Below are positions 55,917 through 64,000 of a stretch of DNA of 64,000 nucleotides, piece after piece. The stretch comes from Sva-07 sp963717385. Its GTDB lineage: Bacteria; Actinomycetota; Acidimicrobiia; Acidimicrobiales; Ilumatobacteraceae. The stretch lies in contig CAVQWE010000005.1 of assembly GCA_963717385.1 (NCBI GenBank), positions 124,001 to 188,000 on the forward strand. The letters run 5' to 3'. The notes below the pieces were generated by a model that saw only the letters and a list, made by a program, of their open reading frames with translations, had not been told where the DNA came from and made no database searches. Numbering within the stretch: position 1 is the first letter of the stretch; each line of letters starts with the position of its first letter. Both the position numbers and the translations under genes were made by a program.

Positions 55917-57241
55917 CCGGAGAAGATGCCGTCCTTGGCATCGCTGGTGCGCGACATGTACTCGGCCTTGGGGTCGTAGGTGTTGCCACCCTCTTGCTCC
56001 CAGTACCCGATCTCGGCGCGGCCGACCACGAACCAATGCACCTCGTCGGGGCCGTCGGCCAAGCGCAGCGTGCGCTGCGAGGTGTACATGTCAGCCAGCG
56101 GCGTCCACTGCGACACACCGGTGGCGCCGTGAATCTGGATGGCGTTGTCGATGATCTCGCACACGCGAATCGGGACCATGGCCTTGATCGCGCTGACCCA
56201 CACCCGTGCCTCGGCGTTGCCGAGTTCGTCCATGGCCTTGGCAGCGGTGAGCACCATGCGGCGCATGCCCTCGATCTCGATGCGCGCCTGGGCGATCATC
56301 TCGACGTTCTTGCCGAGGTTCGACACCCGCTTGCCGAAGGCTTCACGGGTGAGGCCACGCTTGACCATCAGTTCGAGTGCACGCTCGGCGGCACCGATCG
56401 AGCGCATGCAGTGATGGATACGGCCCGGGCCGAGGCGCACCTGCGAGATCTCGAAGCCACGACCTTCGCCGAGCAGGATGTTCTCGTAGGGCACGCGCAC
56501 GTCGTTGAACCGGATGTGCATGTGGCCGTGAGGAGCGTCGTCCTTGCCGAACACCTGCATGCCTTCGAGGATCTCGACACCAGGCGTGTCGGTCGGCACC
56601 AGGATCTGCGACTGGCGGAGGTGCGGCGGGCCGTCGGGGCTGGTCTGCACCATGGTGATCATGATCTTGCACCGAGGGTCGCCCGCGCCGGAGATGTAGT
56701 ACTTCTCGCCGGTGATCACCCATTCGTCACCGTCGCGAACAGCCTTGCACGCAACGTTCTTGGCGTCGGATGATGCGACGTCCGGCTCGGTCATCGCATA
56801 GGCCGAGCGGATCTCGCCGGCGAGCAGCGGCTCGAGCCACTGCTTCTTCTGTTCGGGGGTGCCGACACGTTCGAGCACTTCCATGTTTCCGGTGTCGGGC
56901 GCTGCGCAGTTCATCGACTCGGAGGCGAGCGGGTTCTTGCCCAGCTCCATGGCGATGTACGCGTAGTCGAGGTTCGACAGGCCCTCGCCGGTTTCGGCGT
57001 CCGGGAGGAAGAAATTCCACAGGCCCTGCTCTTTGGCCTTGTCCTTGACCGTCTGCAGGAGTTCGAGCTGACCCTCGCCGTATCCCCAGTGGTCGGCACG
57101 ACCGACACCGAGACGATGGAACTCGGGCGTGATCGGCGCGACCTCGGTGGCGATGAACTTCTTCACCGCGTCGTAGAGCGGGCGGACGCCTTCGGACATA
57201 CGCAGGTCGTACATCTCCGGGGTGGATTCGAGCGCTGGCAT
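55910..57241 (-). CDS. Acyl-CoA dehydrogenase (ACAD10/11-like FadE)
   Basis: 443 residues, an FAD-dependent dehydrogenase for CoA thioesters. Flavin and substrate motifs are SAYAMTEPDVASSDAKN, WVITGEKYYISGAGDPRCK, and QVRLGPGRIHHCMRSIGAAE. The C-terminal RLADGPDEVHWFVVGRAEI matches the ACAD10/11-like group. The start is ATG 57239-57241 with GAGGAG 6 nt upstream, so translation uses a ribosome site. No partner electron-transfer genes are adjacent. Its role is general fatty-acid or branched-chain acid breakdown. Confidence 0.92.
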   Translation of the reverse strand: MPALESTPEMYDLRMSEGVRPLYDAVKKFIATEVAPITPEFHRLGVGRADHWGYGEGQLELLQTVKDKAKEQGLWNFFLPDAETGEGLSNLDYAYIAMELGKNPLASESMNCAAPDTGNMEVLERVGTPEQKKQWLEPLLAGEIRSAYAMTEPDVASSDAKNVACKAVRDGDEWVITGEKYYISGAGDPRCKIMITMVQTSPDGPPHLRQSQILVPTDTPGVEILEGMQVFGKDDAPHGHMHIRFNDVRVPYENILLGEGRGFEISQVRLGPGRIHHCMRSIGAAERALELMVKRGLTREAFGKRVSNLGKNVEMIAQARIEIEGMRRMVLTAAKAMDELGNAEARVWVSAIKAMVPIRVCEIIDNAIQIHGATGVSQWTPLADMYTSQRTLRLADGPDEVHWFVVGRAEIGYWEQEGGNTYDPKAEYMSRTSDAKDGIFSGP

Positions 57242-57328
57242 GGGTTCTCCTCGTGTCGGGCGGACGCACCAAACCTACTGATCGCCGTCTCGGCCCGACG
57301 GATCGGCCGGTCAGAACGCGGTGAGCCC

Positions 57329-57525
57329 CTATCGGCAGTCGCGGGGAGCGCCCAGCGCCGCGGTGAACTCGTACTCGCTCACCAGGTCAGCGCGGGAGCG
57401 ACAGCAGCGACGTCACCGACCGGCCATGGCGTCGGCAGGACGGGGTCGTGCCCGTCGACCTCGATCTTGTCGCCGAGGCTCAAACAACCCGGCCCACCGG
57501 CGAGTTCGAGACGACTGCGGTCCAT
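57329..57525 (-). pseudogene. Short possible gene or remnant, frame broken
   Basis: ATG at 57523-57525 opens 48 codons (MDRSRLELAGGPGCLSLGDK, then IEVDGHDPVLPTPW) ending at 57379. A neighbouring frame extends it with VSEYEFTAALGAPRDC to a TAG at 57329-57331. The joined product would be about 65 residues. Composition and codon use look coding, but the start has no ribosome site or -10 and no family is recognised. It could be the tail of a decayed gene. The rest of the 336-bp gap between 57242 and 57577 shows nothing I can name. Confidence 0.3.
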
Positions 57526-57577
57526 CGAGTCATCATCGCACCCGCCGGGTCCGGGCTGCTGGGTCAGTCGATTGGGT

Positions 57578-58063
57578 TCAGGGGCTGACCGGGGATGCGG
57601 CCGACATCGGGCTGACCGGGGAGGCAGCCGACATCGGGCTGACCGGCGACGGCGCCGAGATCGGGCTGACCGGGGATGCGGCCGACATCGGGCTCACCGG
57701 CGACGCAGCCGACATCGGGCTGACCGGGGAGGCCGGCGAATCGATGGTGGTCGGGGTGGCCGGCTGTGCGGTGTCGTCGACCGAGGTCGTCGGCACCGCA
57801 GACGACGTGATGGGGCTCGCCGGGCTGTCGGACGCCACCGTGGTGGACGGCTGCACGCCTGACGAGTCCGACTCGTCGGGGCTCTGCACCCTCACGGGAG
57901 CACTCGGCGTGTCGGACCCCGCATCATCGCTCACGACCTCGATCTTCTCGGGCACGTCCGGCGTCGAGGATGACGGGCTGGCGAGCGCCACGGCGCCGAA
58001 GCCGGCGCCGATTGCGGTTCCTGCGGCTGCTGCGAGCTTCCAGTTGAAACGGGTTGCCTTCAT
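57578..58063 (-). CDS. Secreted Ser/Pro/Ala-rich repeat protein
   Basis: 161 residues. A signal peptide (KLAAAAGTAIGAGFGAVALA) is followed by an acidic Ser/Thr-rich region and a C-terminal array of 9-residue repeats, ASPVSPMSA, about five and a half copies. There is no LPXTG or membrane anchor. Such repeats often form extended wall-spanning linkers. ATG 58061-58063 has AAGGAG 6 nt upstream. It may be regulated separately from the neighbours. The reverse strand has an open frame over the same DNA only because the unit is 27 bp long. Confidence 0.72.
   Translation of the reverse strand: MKATRFNWKLAAAAGTAIGAGFGAVALASPSSSTPDVPEKIEVVSDDAGSDTPSAPVRVQSPDESDSSGVQPSTTVASDSPASPITSSAVPTTSVDDTAQPATPTTIDSPASPVSPMSAASPVSPMSAASPVSPISAPSPVSPMSAASPVSPMSAASPVSP
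57581..57742 (-). repeat. 27-bp tandem repeat array
   Basis: About six units of 27 bp encode the 9-residue repeat of the secreted protein. The period is clean and single-base differences cluster in two units (M to I, A to P). Copy number probably varies between strains. Confidence 0.7.
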
Positions 58064-58109
58064 GACGACTCCTTGTCGGGGGTGGATTGATGTGGTCTGG
58101 TTTCCGAGT

Positions 58110-59373
58110 TCATGATGCGCAGATGGTTCTGAAGCCTCGATGAGGTGACGCTGAGAGTTCTCTCATCGCCAGCTGTTCGGCCCGGTCGACGAGCGATGCC
58201 ACGGTGTCGCTCCAACCTGCCGACTGGAGTTGAAACGGCCCCGTTGCGAGACCGACCAGGCACGCGGCGATGTGGAGGTCGAGCTGGTCGGGATCGAACC
58301 GTGGCACCGACGCAGCGCGAAGGGATTCGGCGTAGTCGACGATCGCAACGGCGTTCGGAGCGCCGGCATCGGCGCGGAACAGCAACTGTGCGATCAGGTT
58401 TGCACGGTCGTCGATCGCTGCGCCGGGCCCGGCATCGTCGACATCGAGGACACCTCGGATCTCACCATCGACGACGACGAGCTGCGCGTCGTGGAGATCA
58501 CCGTGGATCGTCGCGTCGTTCGGCGGGACCGGCGCGTTCTCGAAGCGTTCGGCGAGCGCCTCGAGGACGGCTCGGCGCTCGGGGGTGACCAGGGCGAGCA
58601 TTCGAGCGTGGAGGACGGCGTCGCTCAGCTTCGACGCCACCGGAGGGGCGTCGAGTGTCGTCGCCGCGAATCCGTCGCTGATCCGATCGAACTCGTCAGG
58701 TGACGGCCACGCCCCAGGTGCGCCCTTGACGAGGTTGCGAAGGGTCGGACCGACGAGCGGTTCGAGCACCAGCAATCCGAGCGCTTCGTCGGTCGCGGTC
58801 ACCAGCGGGGCCGGTACGTTCGCCGAGCGCAAGGAAGCATGGCGTTGGGCGATCGAGCGGACAGCGTCGGGCGCGACGACTTTGATGTACGCGTGCACGA
58901 CGTCGCCGTGCACCGACGACACCTTGATCACCGTGCGTTGCGTCGGGCGGTACGCCACCACCTCGACCGCCAGGGGGTTGGCGTCGTCGGGGTCGATGTC
59001 GAGCAACCTGCCCACCGACGCAGCCGAGGTGACGTGCTCGATTCCTCGGAGCACGGGGTCGAACGGCCAGCGCCAGACGCCGACGTCGACCGGGCCCGAT
59101 GGGGTGTCGGCAGTGACCACGACCGTGCCGTGAGGTGCACCACGGAACGTCGACGATGCAACCAGTGTCTCCCGTTTCGAGGGGCCGCCCTGCCATGACA
59201 CGTGTGCCGTGTAGCGCACGATGACGTCGGACCCGGGCCGGAACTGGACGTCGACGGGACGACAATCGTCGAGACGCCCGCCCACCGCCTCCACGGGAAG
59301 CCGCAGCACCTCGAACGCACCGGGCCCGACCAGGTGGCGCGGCAGCAGGGAGGGCGGGATCGTCGACGATCAC
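58110..59373 (-). CDS. Aminoglycoside phosphotransferase/choline kinase-like protein, one frameshift
   Basis: About 420 residues. The N-terminal part is a kinase-like N-lobe (VVAYRPTQRTVIKVSSVHG, with the Lys) and the C-lobe has the catalytic HGDLHDAQLVVVDGE and metal LDVDDAGPGAAIDD motifs. The fold matches APH/choline-kinase-like phosphotransferases. The substrate may be a small alcohol or amine, and antibiotic resistance is not implied. The frame changes near 59345, in a run of C and T residues, linking the start GTG 59371-59373 (VIVDDPALP) to LLPRHLVGPGAFEVLRLP. CAGACT 6 nt upstream is a weak -10. Confidence 0.78.
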
Positions 59374-59429
59374 CCCGCCAGTCTGGGCGGCTCAGATGAT
59401 CGGGCAATGAGGACGAGATGAGAGGTCTC

Positions 59430-60104
59430 TCATGTTCGGCGCATCCGATACCCCGCGCCACGAACGGTCTCGATGGCCTCGGCTCCCAGTTTGTTGCGGA
59501 GATACCTGACGTACACGTCGACGACGTTCGAGTTCGGATCGAAGTCGTAGCCCCACGCACTCGACAGCAGCTCCATGCGCGTGAGCACCCGGTCGGGATT
59601 GCGCATGAACGTCTCGAGCAGGGCGAACTCACGGGCCGTCAGCTCGACCTCGTCGTCGCCGACCTGCACACGTCGAGTTCGCAGATCGAGCATGAACTGC
59701 CCGACGCTGAGCTGGGTCGACGACACCTGGTCGCCGGGCTGGACCTCGTCGCGCAGGCGCAGGCGGACACGTGCGAGCAGCTCTTCGAATCGGAAAGGCT
59801 TCGCGATGTGGTCGTCGGCCCCTCCGTCCAGCACGCCGACCGTGTCGTGGATGCCCGACCGTGCGGTCAGCACGATGATCGGCAGTCGCTCACCGCGCCC
59901 GCGTACCTGGCGGAGTACTTCGTGGCCGTCGACACCGGGAAGGCCGAGGTCGAGGATCATGAGGTCGAACGCATCGTCGCGGGCGAGCGCAATCGCGTCG
60001 GGTCCCGTGTCGACGGCGACCGTCGTGTAGCCGTTCGATCGCAGCCCCTTCTCGAGGAAGCTCACGATGCGCTGTTCGTCCTCGGCGAGGAGTATCCGTG
60101 TCAC
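59430..60104 (-). CDS. OmpR/PhoB-family response regulator
   Basis: 224 residues. The receiver domain has acidic residues LLAEDEQ, the phosphoacceptor Asp in LMILDLGLPGVDG, Thr in VLTARSG and the Lys of AKPFRFEELL. The C-terminal winged helix (VELTAREFALLETFMRNPDRV, in part) ends in VRYLRNKLGAEAIETVRGAGY, typical for OmpR. GTG 60102-60104 overlaps the histidine kinase stop (60101), and AAAGGA lies a few bases upstream. It pairs with the kinase. Confidence 0.95.
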   Translation of the reverse strand: MTRILLAEDEQRIVSFLEKGLRSNGYTTVAVDTGPDAIALARDDAFDLMILDLGLPGVDGHEVLRQVRGRGERLPIIVLTARSGIHDTVGVLDGGADDHIAKPFRFEELLARVRLRLRDEVQPGDQVSSTQLSVGQFMLDLRTRRVQVGDDEVELTAREFALLETFMRNPDRVLTRMELLSSAWGYDFDPNSNVVDVYVRYLRNKLGAEAIETVRGAGYRMRRT

Positions 60105-61626
60105 GACCGTCCTTTCGACAGATCCTCGATCTTGACACCCGCGTGATGGGCAACCACCGGCAGCGGAATCTCGATCGTGAACGTAGCGCCGACGCCGGCG
60201 CTCGACTCGACCGACACCTCGCCGCCGTGGGCGTGCGCGATCGCCGCGACGATCGGCAGCCCCAGTCCGCTCCCGCCCAGGCTGCGACTCAGTTCGCCGA
60301 CGACGTGGAGCGAGAACACGTCATCGATCAGTTCGGGCTCGACCCCGGTACCGGTGTCGCGCACCCAACACTTCATCGAGCCCGGTTCCAGACTGACGCC
60401 CACGCCGATCTCATCGCCGGGCTGCGTGTGCCGAGCCGCGTTGTCGGCGAGGTTGAGCAGGGCCTGGGTGATGCGTTGTTCGTCGAACTCGGCGATCCCG
60501 ACCGGCTGTTGATCGATCACCCAGTTGCGGTCTGCCAACTGCGAAGCATTTCGGTGGAGTGCGCTCACGAAGAGATCGAGATCGACCGAGCGGAGATGCA
60601 GGAAGTCCGGGCGTTCGGCCTGAGCGAGCACCAGCAGTTCGTTGACGTATCGATTCATGCGAGCCAGTTCGTCACTGACGAGCGCAACGGTCGACTCGGT
60701 CTCGGCAGGGTCGTCGCCCAACAGATCCAGGTGCCCCTGGATGATCGTGATCGGCGTTCGTAGTTCGTGTGCGACGTCATCGAGGAACCGGCGTTGATGG
60801 TCGAAGCCTCCTTCGAGCCGCTCCATCATCGCGTTGAACGTCGAGGCGAGTTCGGCGACCTCGTCGTCGCCCTCGACGGGAATCCGTGCCGACAGGTCCG
60901 CGTCGGTGACCGACCGCGTCACGTCGGTCAGCTCACGGATCGGTCGCACCACACGCGACGACAGCGACAGCGCGAAGAACGCCGAGATCACGAGCACGAC
61001 GAGCGCAACGAGCGCGTAGGTACGGAACAGCTCGTCGAGCTCGGAGCGAGCACTCTCTGTGAACGACGCGGCGACGAAGGTGCCGGACTGCTCGCCGAGC
61101 AGCACCGGCAGGACCAGCAAGCGAGCTCGCCCGGCCTCGGTGTCGACCGTCTCGAACGTGGTCGATTCGATTCCTCCCCACGACTCGACGAGTTCGGGCA
61201 CCGCGAACAGATCGACGGGCGCGTCGAAACTCAGGCGGAAGGGTTCGCCGTCGACCAGCGCGAAGAACGCCGCATCGTCGCCGGGCAACACCCGCCGGAG
61301 GTGGTAGTCGAACAACCCTTCGAGATCGGTGAACGGGGCCCCGGTGATCGGATCGCCCTCGTCGACCTCCTGCTGGAACTGATCGATCTCCCCGGCGAGC
61401 GAGGTGTCGATCTCGTTGTCGAAGCGGGTGAGCAGCGCACCACGGTGATGACCGCCGTCACGATGAGAGCGAGCGCGAGGAGGACGACGTACCCAACGAC
61501 GATCCGCGTGCGGATCGAGCGGAACCGAGAACGCCGCTGCCGGCATCGGAACGTCATCCAATCACTCGGACGACGATTTCCGCACAGCGCGTCGAGCCGA
61601 CCTCGCCACGACAACGGTCCGAGCAC
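60101..61626 (-). CDS. Sensor histidine kinase, one frameshift
   Basis: About 508 residues. An N-terminal membrane segment (IVVGYVVLLALALIVTAVITVV) is joined to an extracytoplasmic sensor of about 130 residues, then a second membrane segment (ALVALVVLVISAFFALSLSS), HAMP (RPIRELTDVTRSV), the phosphoacceptor His in FLDDVAHELRTPI, and the ATP-binding domain (NLADNAARHTQPGD, DTGTGVE, GLGLPIV). The frame changes near 61440, right after the first membrane segment. GTG 61624-61626 starts 2 bases after the upstream hydrolase stop; ATG 61555-61557 is an alternative. The signal sensed is unknown. Confidence 0.92.
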
Positions 61627-61628
61627 GT

Positions 61629-62875
61629 TCAGTCGACTGGTGACAGGACCGCGACGGAGAGGGGGAACTGTGGGGTTTCCGACTCAGGTGGCTCGAATGG
61701 CATGCAGGCGAGCACCCACCGCTGGTCTGCCTCGAGGAAGATCAGTCTGATCGTCTCGCTTCCCGGTTGGTCGATCATTTCGAAACCACCGGTGTCGACG
61801 AACTCCGGAGGGGGAACGAACGGCACCCTTCGGATCGAGAGGATCTCTTCGTCGGTCACGGTTGCCCCCGGCAGGATGCTGTACGCCAGGAACCACACGG
61901 GCGGATCGTCCGACGTCTGCGAACTCGACGTCGATCGGCCGACCGACTTCGAACGTCGACGGGCCCTCGTAGTTGCATTCGCCGTCATAGCTCATTCGCG
62001 CGCCCTCGCCATCGAGTTCGAACGCGCTCGGTTCACCCATCACCAGGGCGACGACCTGCTCGGCCACGAAGACGCCCGCAGGGGTCATCGGATCGATCAT
62101 CTCGCCATGGCCTGAGTCCGTTGAGATCAACTGGGCGTCCAGCCCATACGAGAGGACATGCGCGAGGAACTCCGACGACTCGGAGGCTCCGAGCGTGCCG
62201 TCGCTGAGACCGTGGATGAGCCGAACCTCGAGGTCGGTGTTGGTCGGCTCGAGCGAGGTCGGGTCGAACGGCGCGTAGAGGTCGGGGACACGTCGCGACA
62301 GTTGGTAGAGACCGTTGTAGTCGCCCGCCGTGCCGATGAATCGCTGTGGTGCGTGTGGCGTTCCGGCATCGCAGTCGATGCCGGGCCAGGGAGGCTCGGA
62401 CACCATCGCGACCTGCGCGCCCACCATCGCCCCGCCCGAGTGCCCGAACACGGTGAGATCATCGGGGTCGCCGCCTCGTTCCACCGCCGTGCGCCGGATG
62501 TATCGCAGTGCACACACGACGGTCTCGGCTTGCCGGCGGTACGGCTCGTCGGTCGCTTCCGGGTAGCCCTGGGCCTGGTCGATGACGGGCCAGCTCGGCA
62601 CGTAGACGAGCACACCGTCGGCGGCAACATGGCGCGCGAACTCGTGCAACCGGGAACGATCGGCAGCGGTGCCGTGCAACATCACCACGATCGGCATCAG
62701 GCCGTCGCCGCCAACCGCAGGGCCGAAGACATCAGCGGTGGTCACGCCGTTCAAGTCGACATCGAGGTTCGCGACGACATCGCCGTCAGGCTGGATCTGC
62801 GCCTCGGAGGCCGGCGGTTCGGTTGTCGGACGGACAGCGTCCTTCGACGGTTCGTCACGAACTGCGACGTCCCCG
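61629..62875 (-). CDS. Alpha/beta hydrolase of dienelactone/peptidase type, 5' end uncertain, one frameshift
   Basis: About 415 residues. VVMLHGTAADRSRLHEFARH is the oxyanion loop, the nucleophile is in VFGHSGGAMVGAQVA, and a His is in STDSGHGEMIDP. It lies directly before the kinase-regulator pair, so it may be regulated with them or may supply the signal. The frame changes near 61912, where TSDDPPVWFLAYSILPG resumes. No convincing start codon exists in this frame (only GTC/GTT valines) and the divergent gene at 62914 limits the 5' end, so the N-terminus and any signal peptide may be lost to an indel. Confidence 0.72.
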
Positions 62876-62901
62876 GACGGGACCCGACTCGGTCGATTGG
62901 C

Positions 62902-62907
62902 TACCCT
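62902..62907 (+). promoter_or_regulatory. -10 box (TACCCT) for leaderless DUF4129 gene
   Basis: TACCCT ends 6 nt before GTG 62914, as in the other leaderless promoters here. Confidence 0.6.
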
Positions 62908-62913
62908 GCGACA

Positions 62914-63606
62914 GTGGACCGCCGGGCCGTGCTCGCCGTTGCGATCGGCACACTCGCGGCCGTGTTGTTCGCTGTCGTCGCCACGTCGGGCAGCGTTCGC
63001 TACGCCGATGGGCCGCCGAGTTTCCTCGACCAACTCGACGACGTGCAGACGTCGAGCGAGATCGAGAGCGAGAGCGTCGCCACCGAAGCCGAGAGCGAAG
63101 AACGCGACGACACCGAGCTCTCACCGTTCGTCGAATTCGCGTTGCGCATCATGTTGTGGACGCTCATCGCACTCGCCACCGCGCTGGTTGTCGCCAAGCT
63201 GTGGCGAGAACGTCCGTCGTTCGCCTGGCGTCGGCGGCGCCGTCCGCCCGAACCGTTCGAGCTCCTCGCAGACGTGGCCGAGACGATCACCGCCGACGCC
63301 GACGAGCAACGCGCCGCCCTGCGAGTCGGCGCGCCACGTGACGCAATCGTGGCGTGTTGGCTCAGGCTCGAGACATCGGTGATCGCCGCCGGGGTCGACC
63401 GACGCCCGTCGGACACCTCCACCGAACTCGTCGAGCGGGTCCTCGCCGACCATCAGGTGAACTCGAAGTCGCTCGCAGCTCTGGCCGGCCTCTACCGCGA
63501 GGCGCGGTTCTCCGACCACGACATGACCGAGGCGTCCCGCGCAACGGCGATCGCCGCACTCGACCAGGTCCATGCCGGCCTGGCCCGATCGGTTCGTGCG
63601 TCGTGA
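62914..63606 (+). CDS. DUF4129 domain membrane protein
   Basis: 230 residues. Residues ~5-25 and ~75-98 are membrane segments. The C-terminal ~100 residues match DUF4129 (PRDAIVACWLRLETSVIAAG, then LYREARFSDHDM). DUF4129 proteins accompany MoxR-type ATPases, DUF58 proteins and transglutaminase-like genes and have no known activity. The GTG start has a TACCCT box 6 nt upstream, and the stop overlaps a downstream GTG (GTGA). Confidence 0.85.
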   Translation: MDRRAVLAVAIGTLAAVLFAVVATSGSVRYADGPPSFLDQLDDVQTSSEIESESVATEAESEERDDTELSPFVEFALRIMLWTLIALATALVVAKLWRERPSFAWRRRRRPPEPFELLADVAETITADADEQRAALRVGAPRDAIVACWLRLETSVIAAGVDRRPSDTSTELVERVLADHQVNSKSLAALAGLYREARFSDHDMTEASRATAIAALDQVHAGLARSVRAS

Positions 63607-64000
63607 CCGCCCCAACGAGAGCGACCCGTACTGATCATCGTCGCGATCACCATCGCCATCGAAACGTTCATGATCGTGACGGGCATGGCCCCCGATGTTC
63701 TGCTGGTCGCGGCCGTCGCAGCCACCATCGGGGTGGGCGTCTGGATCGTCGTCGACACCGCCGAGACCGTTCCGTCGGTGGCATCGATCAGCAGCGACGC
63801 CCCGCCCGAACCAGTGCATCGAGTCGATCGTCGAGTCACTCGACTGCGATCAGGACTGGCGCACGGCCAGAACGACAGCCTCTCGGCCGAGCGGCTGCAC
63901 GCCAGCCTGGTCGCGATCATCGACGACCGGCTCAGCGCCGACCACCAGATCGATCGAAACGTCGACCCCGCCGCCGCAGCAGCGATCATCGGCCCAGAAC
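63603..64000 (+). CDS. Membrane protein, cut by window end, frameshift near start
   Basis: The GTG at 63603-63605 overlaps the previous stop. The first codons (VTAPTRATR) are in one frame. A hydrophobic segment (LIIVAITIAIETFMIVTGMA) and a second (LLVAAVAATIGVGVWIVVD) continue from about 63631 in another frame, so an indel near 63620 is likely. A cytosolic part begins (LRSGLAHGQNDSLSAERL) and is cut off at the window end. By position it may belong to the DUF4129/MoxR-type module. The family is not recognised. Confidence 0.6.
   Translation, partial: MTAPTRATRTDHRRDHHRHRNVHDRDGHGPRCSAGRGRRSHHRGGRLDRRRHRRDRSVGGIDQQRRPARTSASSRSSSHSTAIRTGARPERQPLGRAAARQPGRDHRRPAQRRPPDRSKRRPRRRSSDHRPR

Noticed and set aside
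57581..57742. CRISPR-like array
   Set aside because: The repeats are directly adjacent with no spacers and encode a peptide repeat.
57321..58115. Plus-strand ORF with LTGDAADIG-type repeats over the secreted-protein gene
   Set aside because: Any 27-bp repeat gives repeats in all frames. The minus-strand gene has a signal peptide, a ribosome site and a sensible composition, while the plus frame has none.

Overview
The window is GC-rich, densely coded chromosomal DNA of an actinobacterium, most likely an uncultured Acidimicrobiia (Ilumatobacter-like) lineage. The clues are the GC content, many GTG starts, 4-bp ATGA/GTGA gene overlaps, an actinobacterial gene set (MpaB/DUF2236, YcaQ, Eis-like GNAT, DUF4129, a short primary-like sigma factor) and a recurrent TANNNT box 6-7 nt before start codons, the mark of leaderless transcription. 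No rRNA, tRNA, CRISPR array, insertion sequence or prophage was recognised. About 20-25 genes change reading frame by one or two bases while protein similarity continues on both sides. That density points to uncorrected long-read indels, so these genes are annotated here as single genes with frameshifts.

Layout. 1-4.4 kb: 3' part of formate-tetrahydrofolate ligase, an unknown protein, an MFS transporter and an Hsp15-like S4 protein. 4.5-8.4 kb: agmatine-to-putrescine genes (aguA, aguB) with an RpiR regulator, divergent from a clavaminate-synthase/AsnO-type amino-acid hydroxylase. 8.4-10.3 kb: Kup potassium transporter. 10.3-25 kb: a nonribosomal peptide gene cluster, described below. 25-34.5 kb: MscS channel, a retropepsin-like protease plus RimK ligase fused to a TrkA-C domain, threonine ammonia-lyase, an esterase lipoprotein, and a metallo-beta-lactamase/asparaginase/AI-2E permease operon divergent from an MpaB-like gene. 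34.6-41 kb: small lipoproteins, YcaQ-like protein, cyclophilin and a sugar-type ABC importer without its own ATPase. 41-50 kb: a cyclase-STAND ATPase regulator, DUF917 protein, UbiB kinase, a ferritin-like operon and a secreted phosphoesterase. 50-64 kb: epoxide hydrolase, BI-1 protein, sigma factor with a possible leader ORF, Eis-like acetyltransferase, acyl-CoA dehydrogenase, a repeat-rich secreted protein, a kinase-like protein, a hydrolase-HK-RR operon, and a DUF4129 protein followed by a membrane protein cut by the window end.

The most unusual system is the NRPS cluster. A stand-alone adenylation ligase and a carrier protein apparently load a first building block. A ~2,600-residue NRPS follows, with order C-A-T-C-A-T-TE. 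Its first A domain is interrupted, between the A8 and A9/A10 motifs, by a complete zinc-ribbon PP-loop ATP pyrophosphatase of the sugar-amidotransferase (WbpG-like) type. My hand alignment reads the specificity residues of that A domain as DLTKIGEVGK, which matches asparagine. Tailoring candidates are a phytanoyl-CoA-type dioxygenase, an acyl-CoA dehydrogenase, two methyltransferases, a membrane-anchored JmjC/cupin oxygenase, and possibly the AsnO-type hydroxylase at 7.4 kb.
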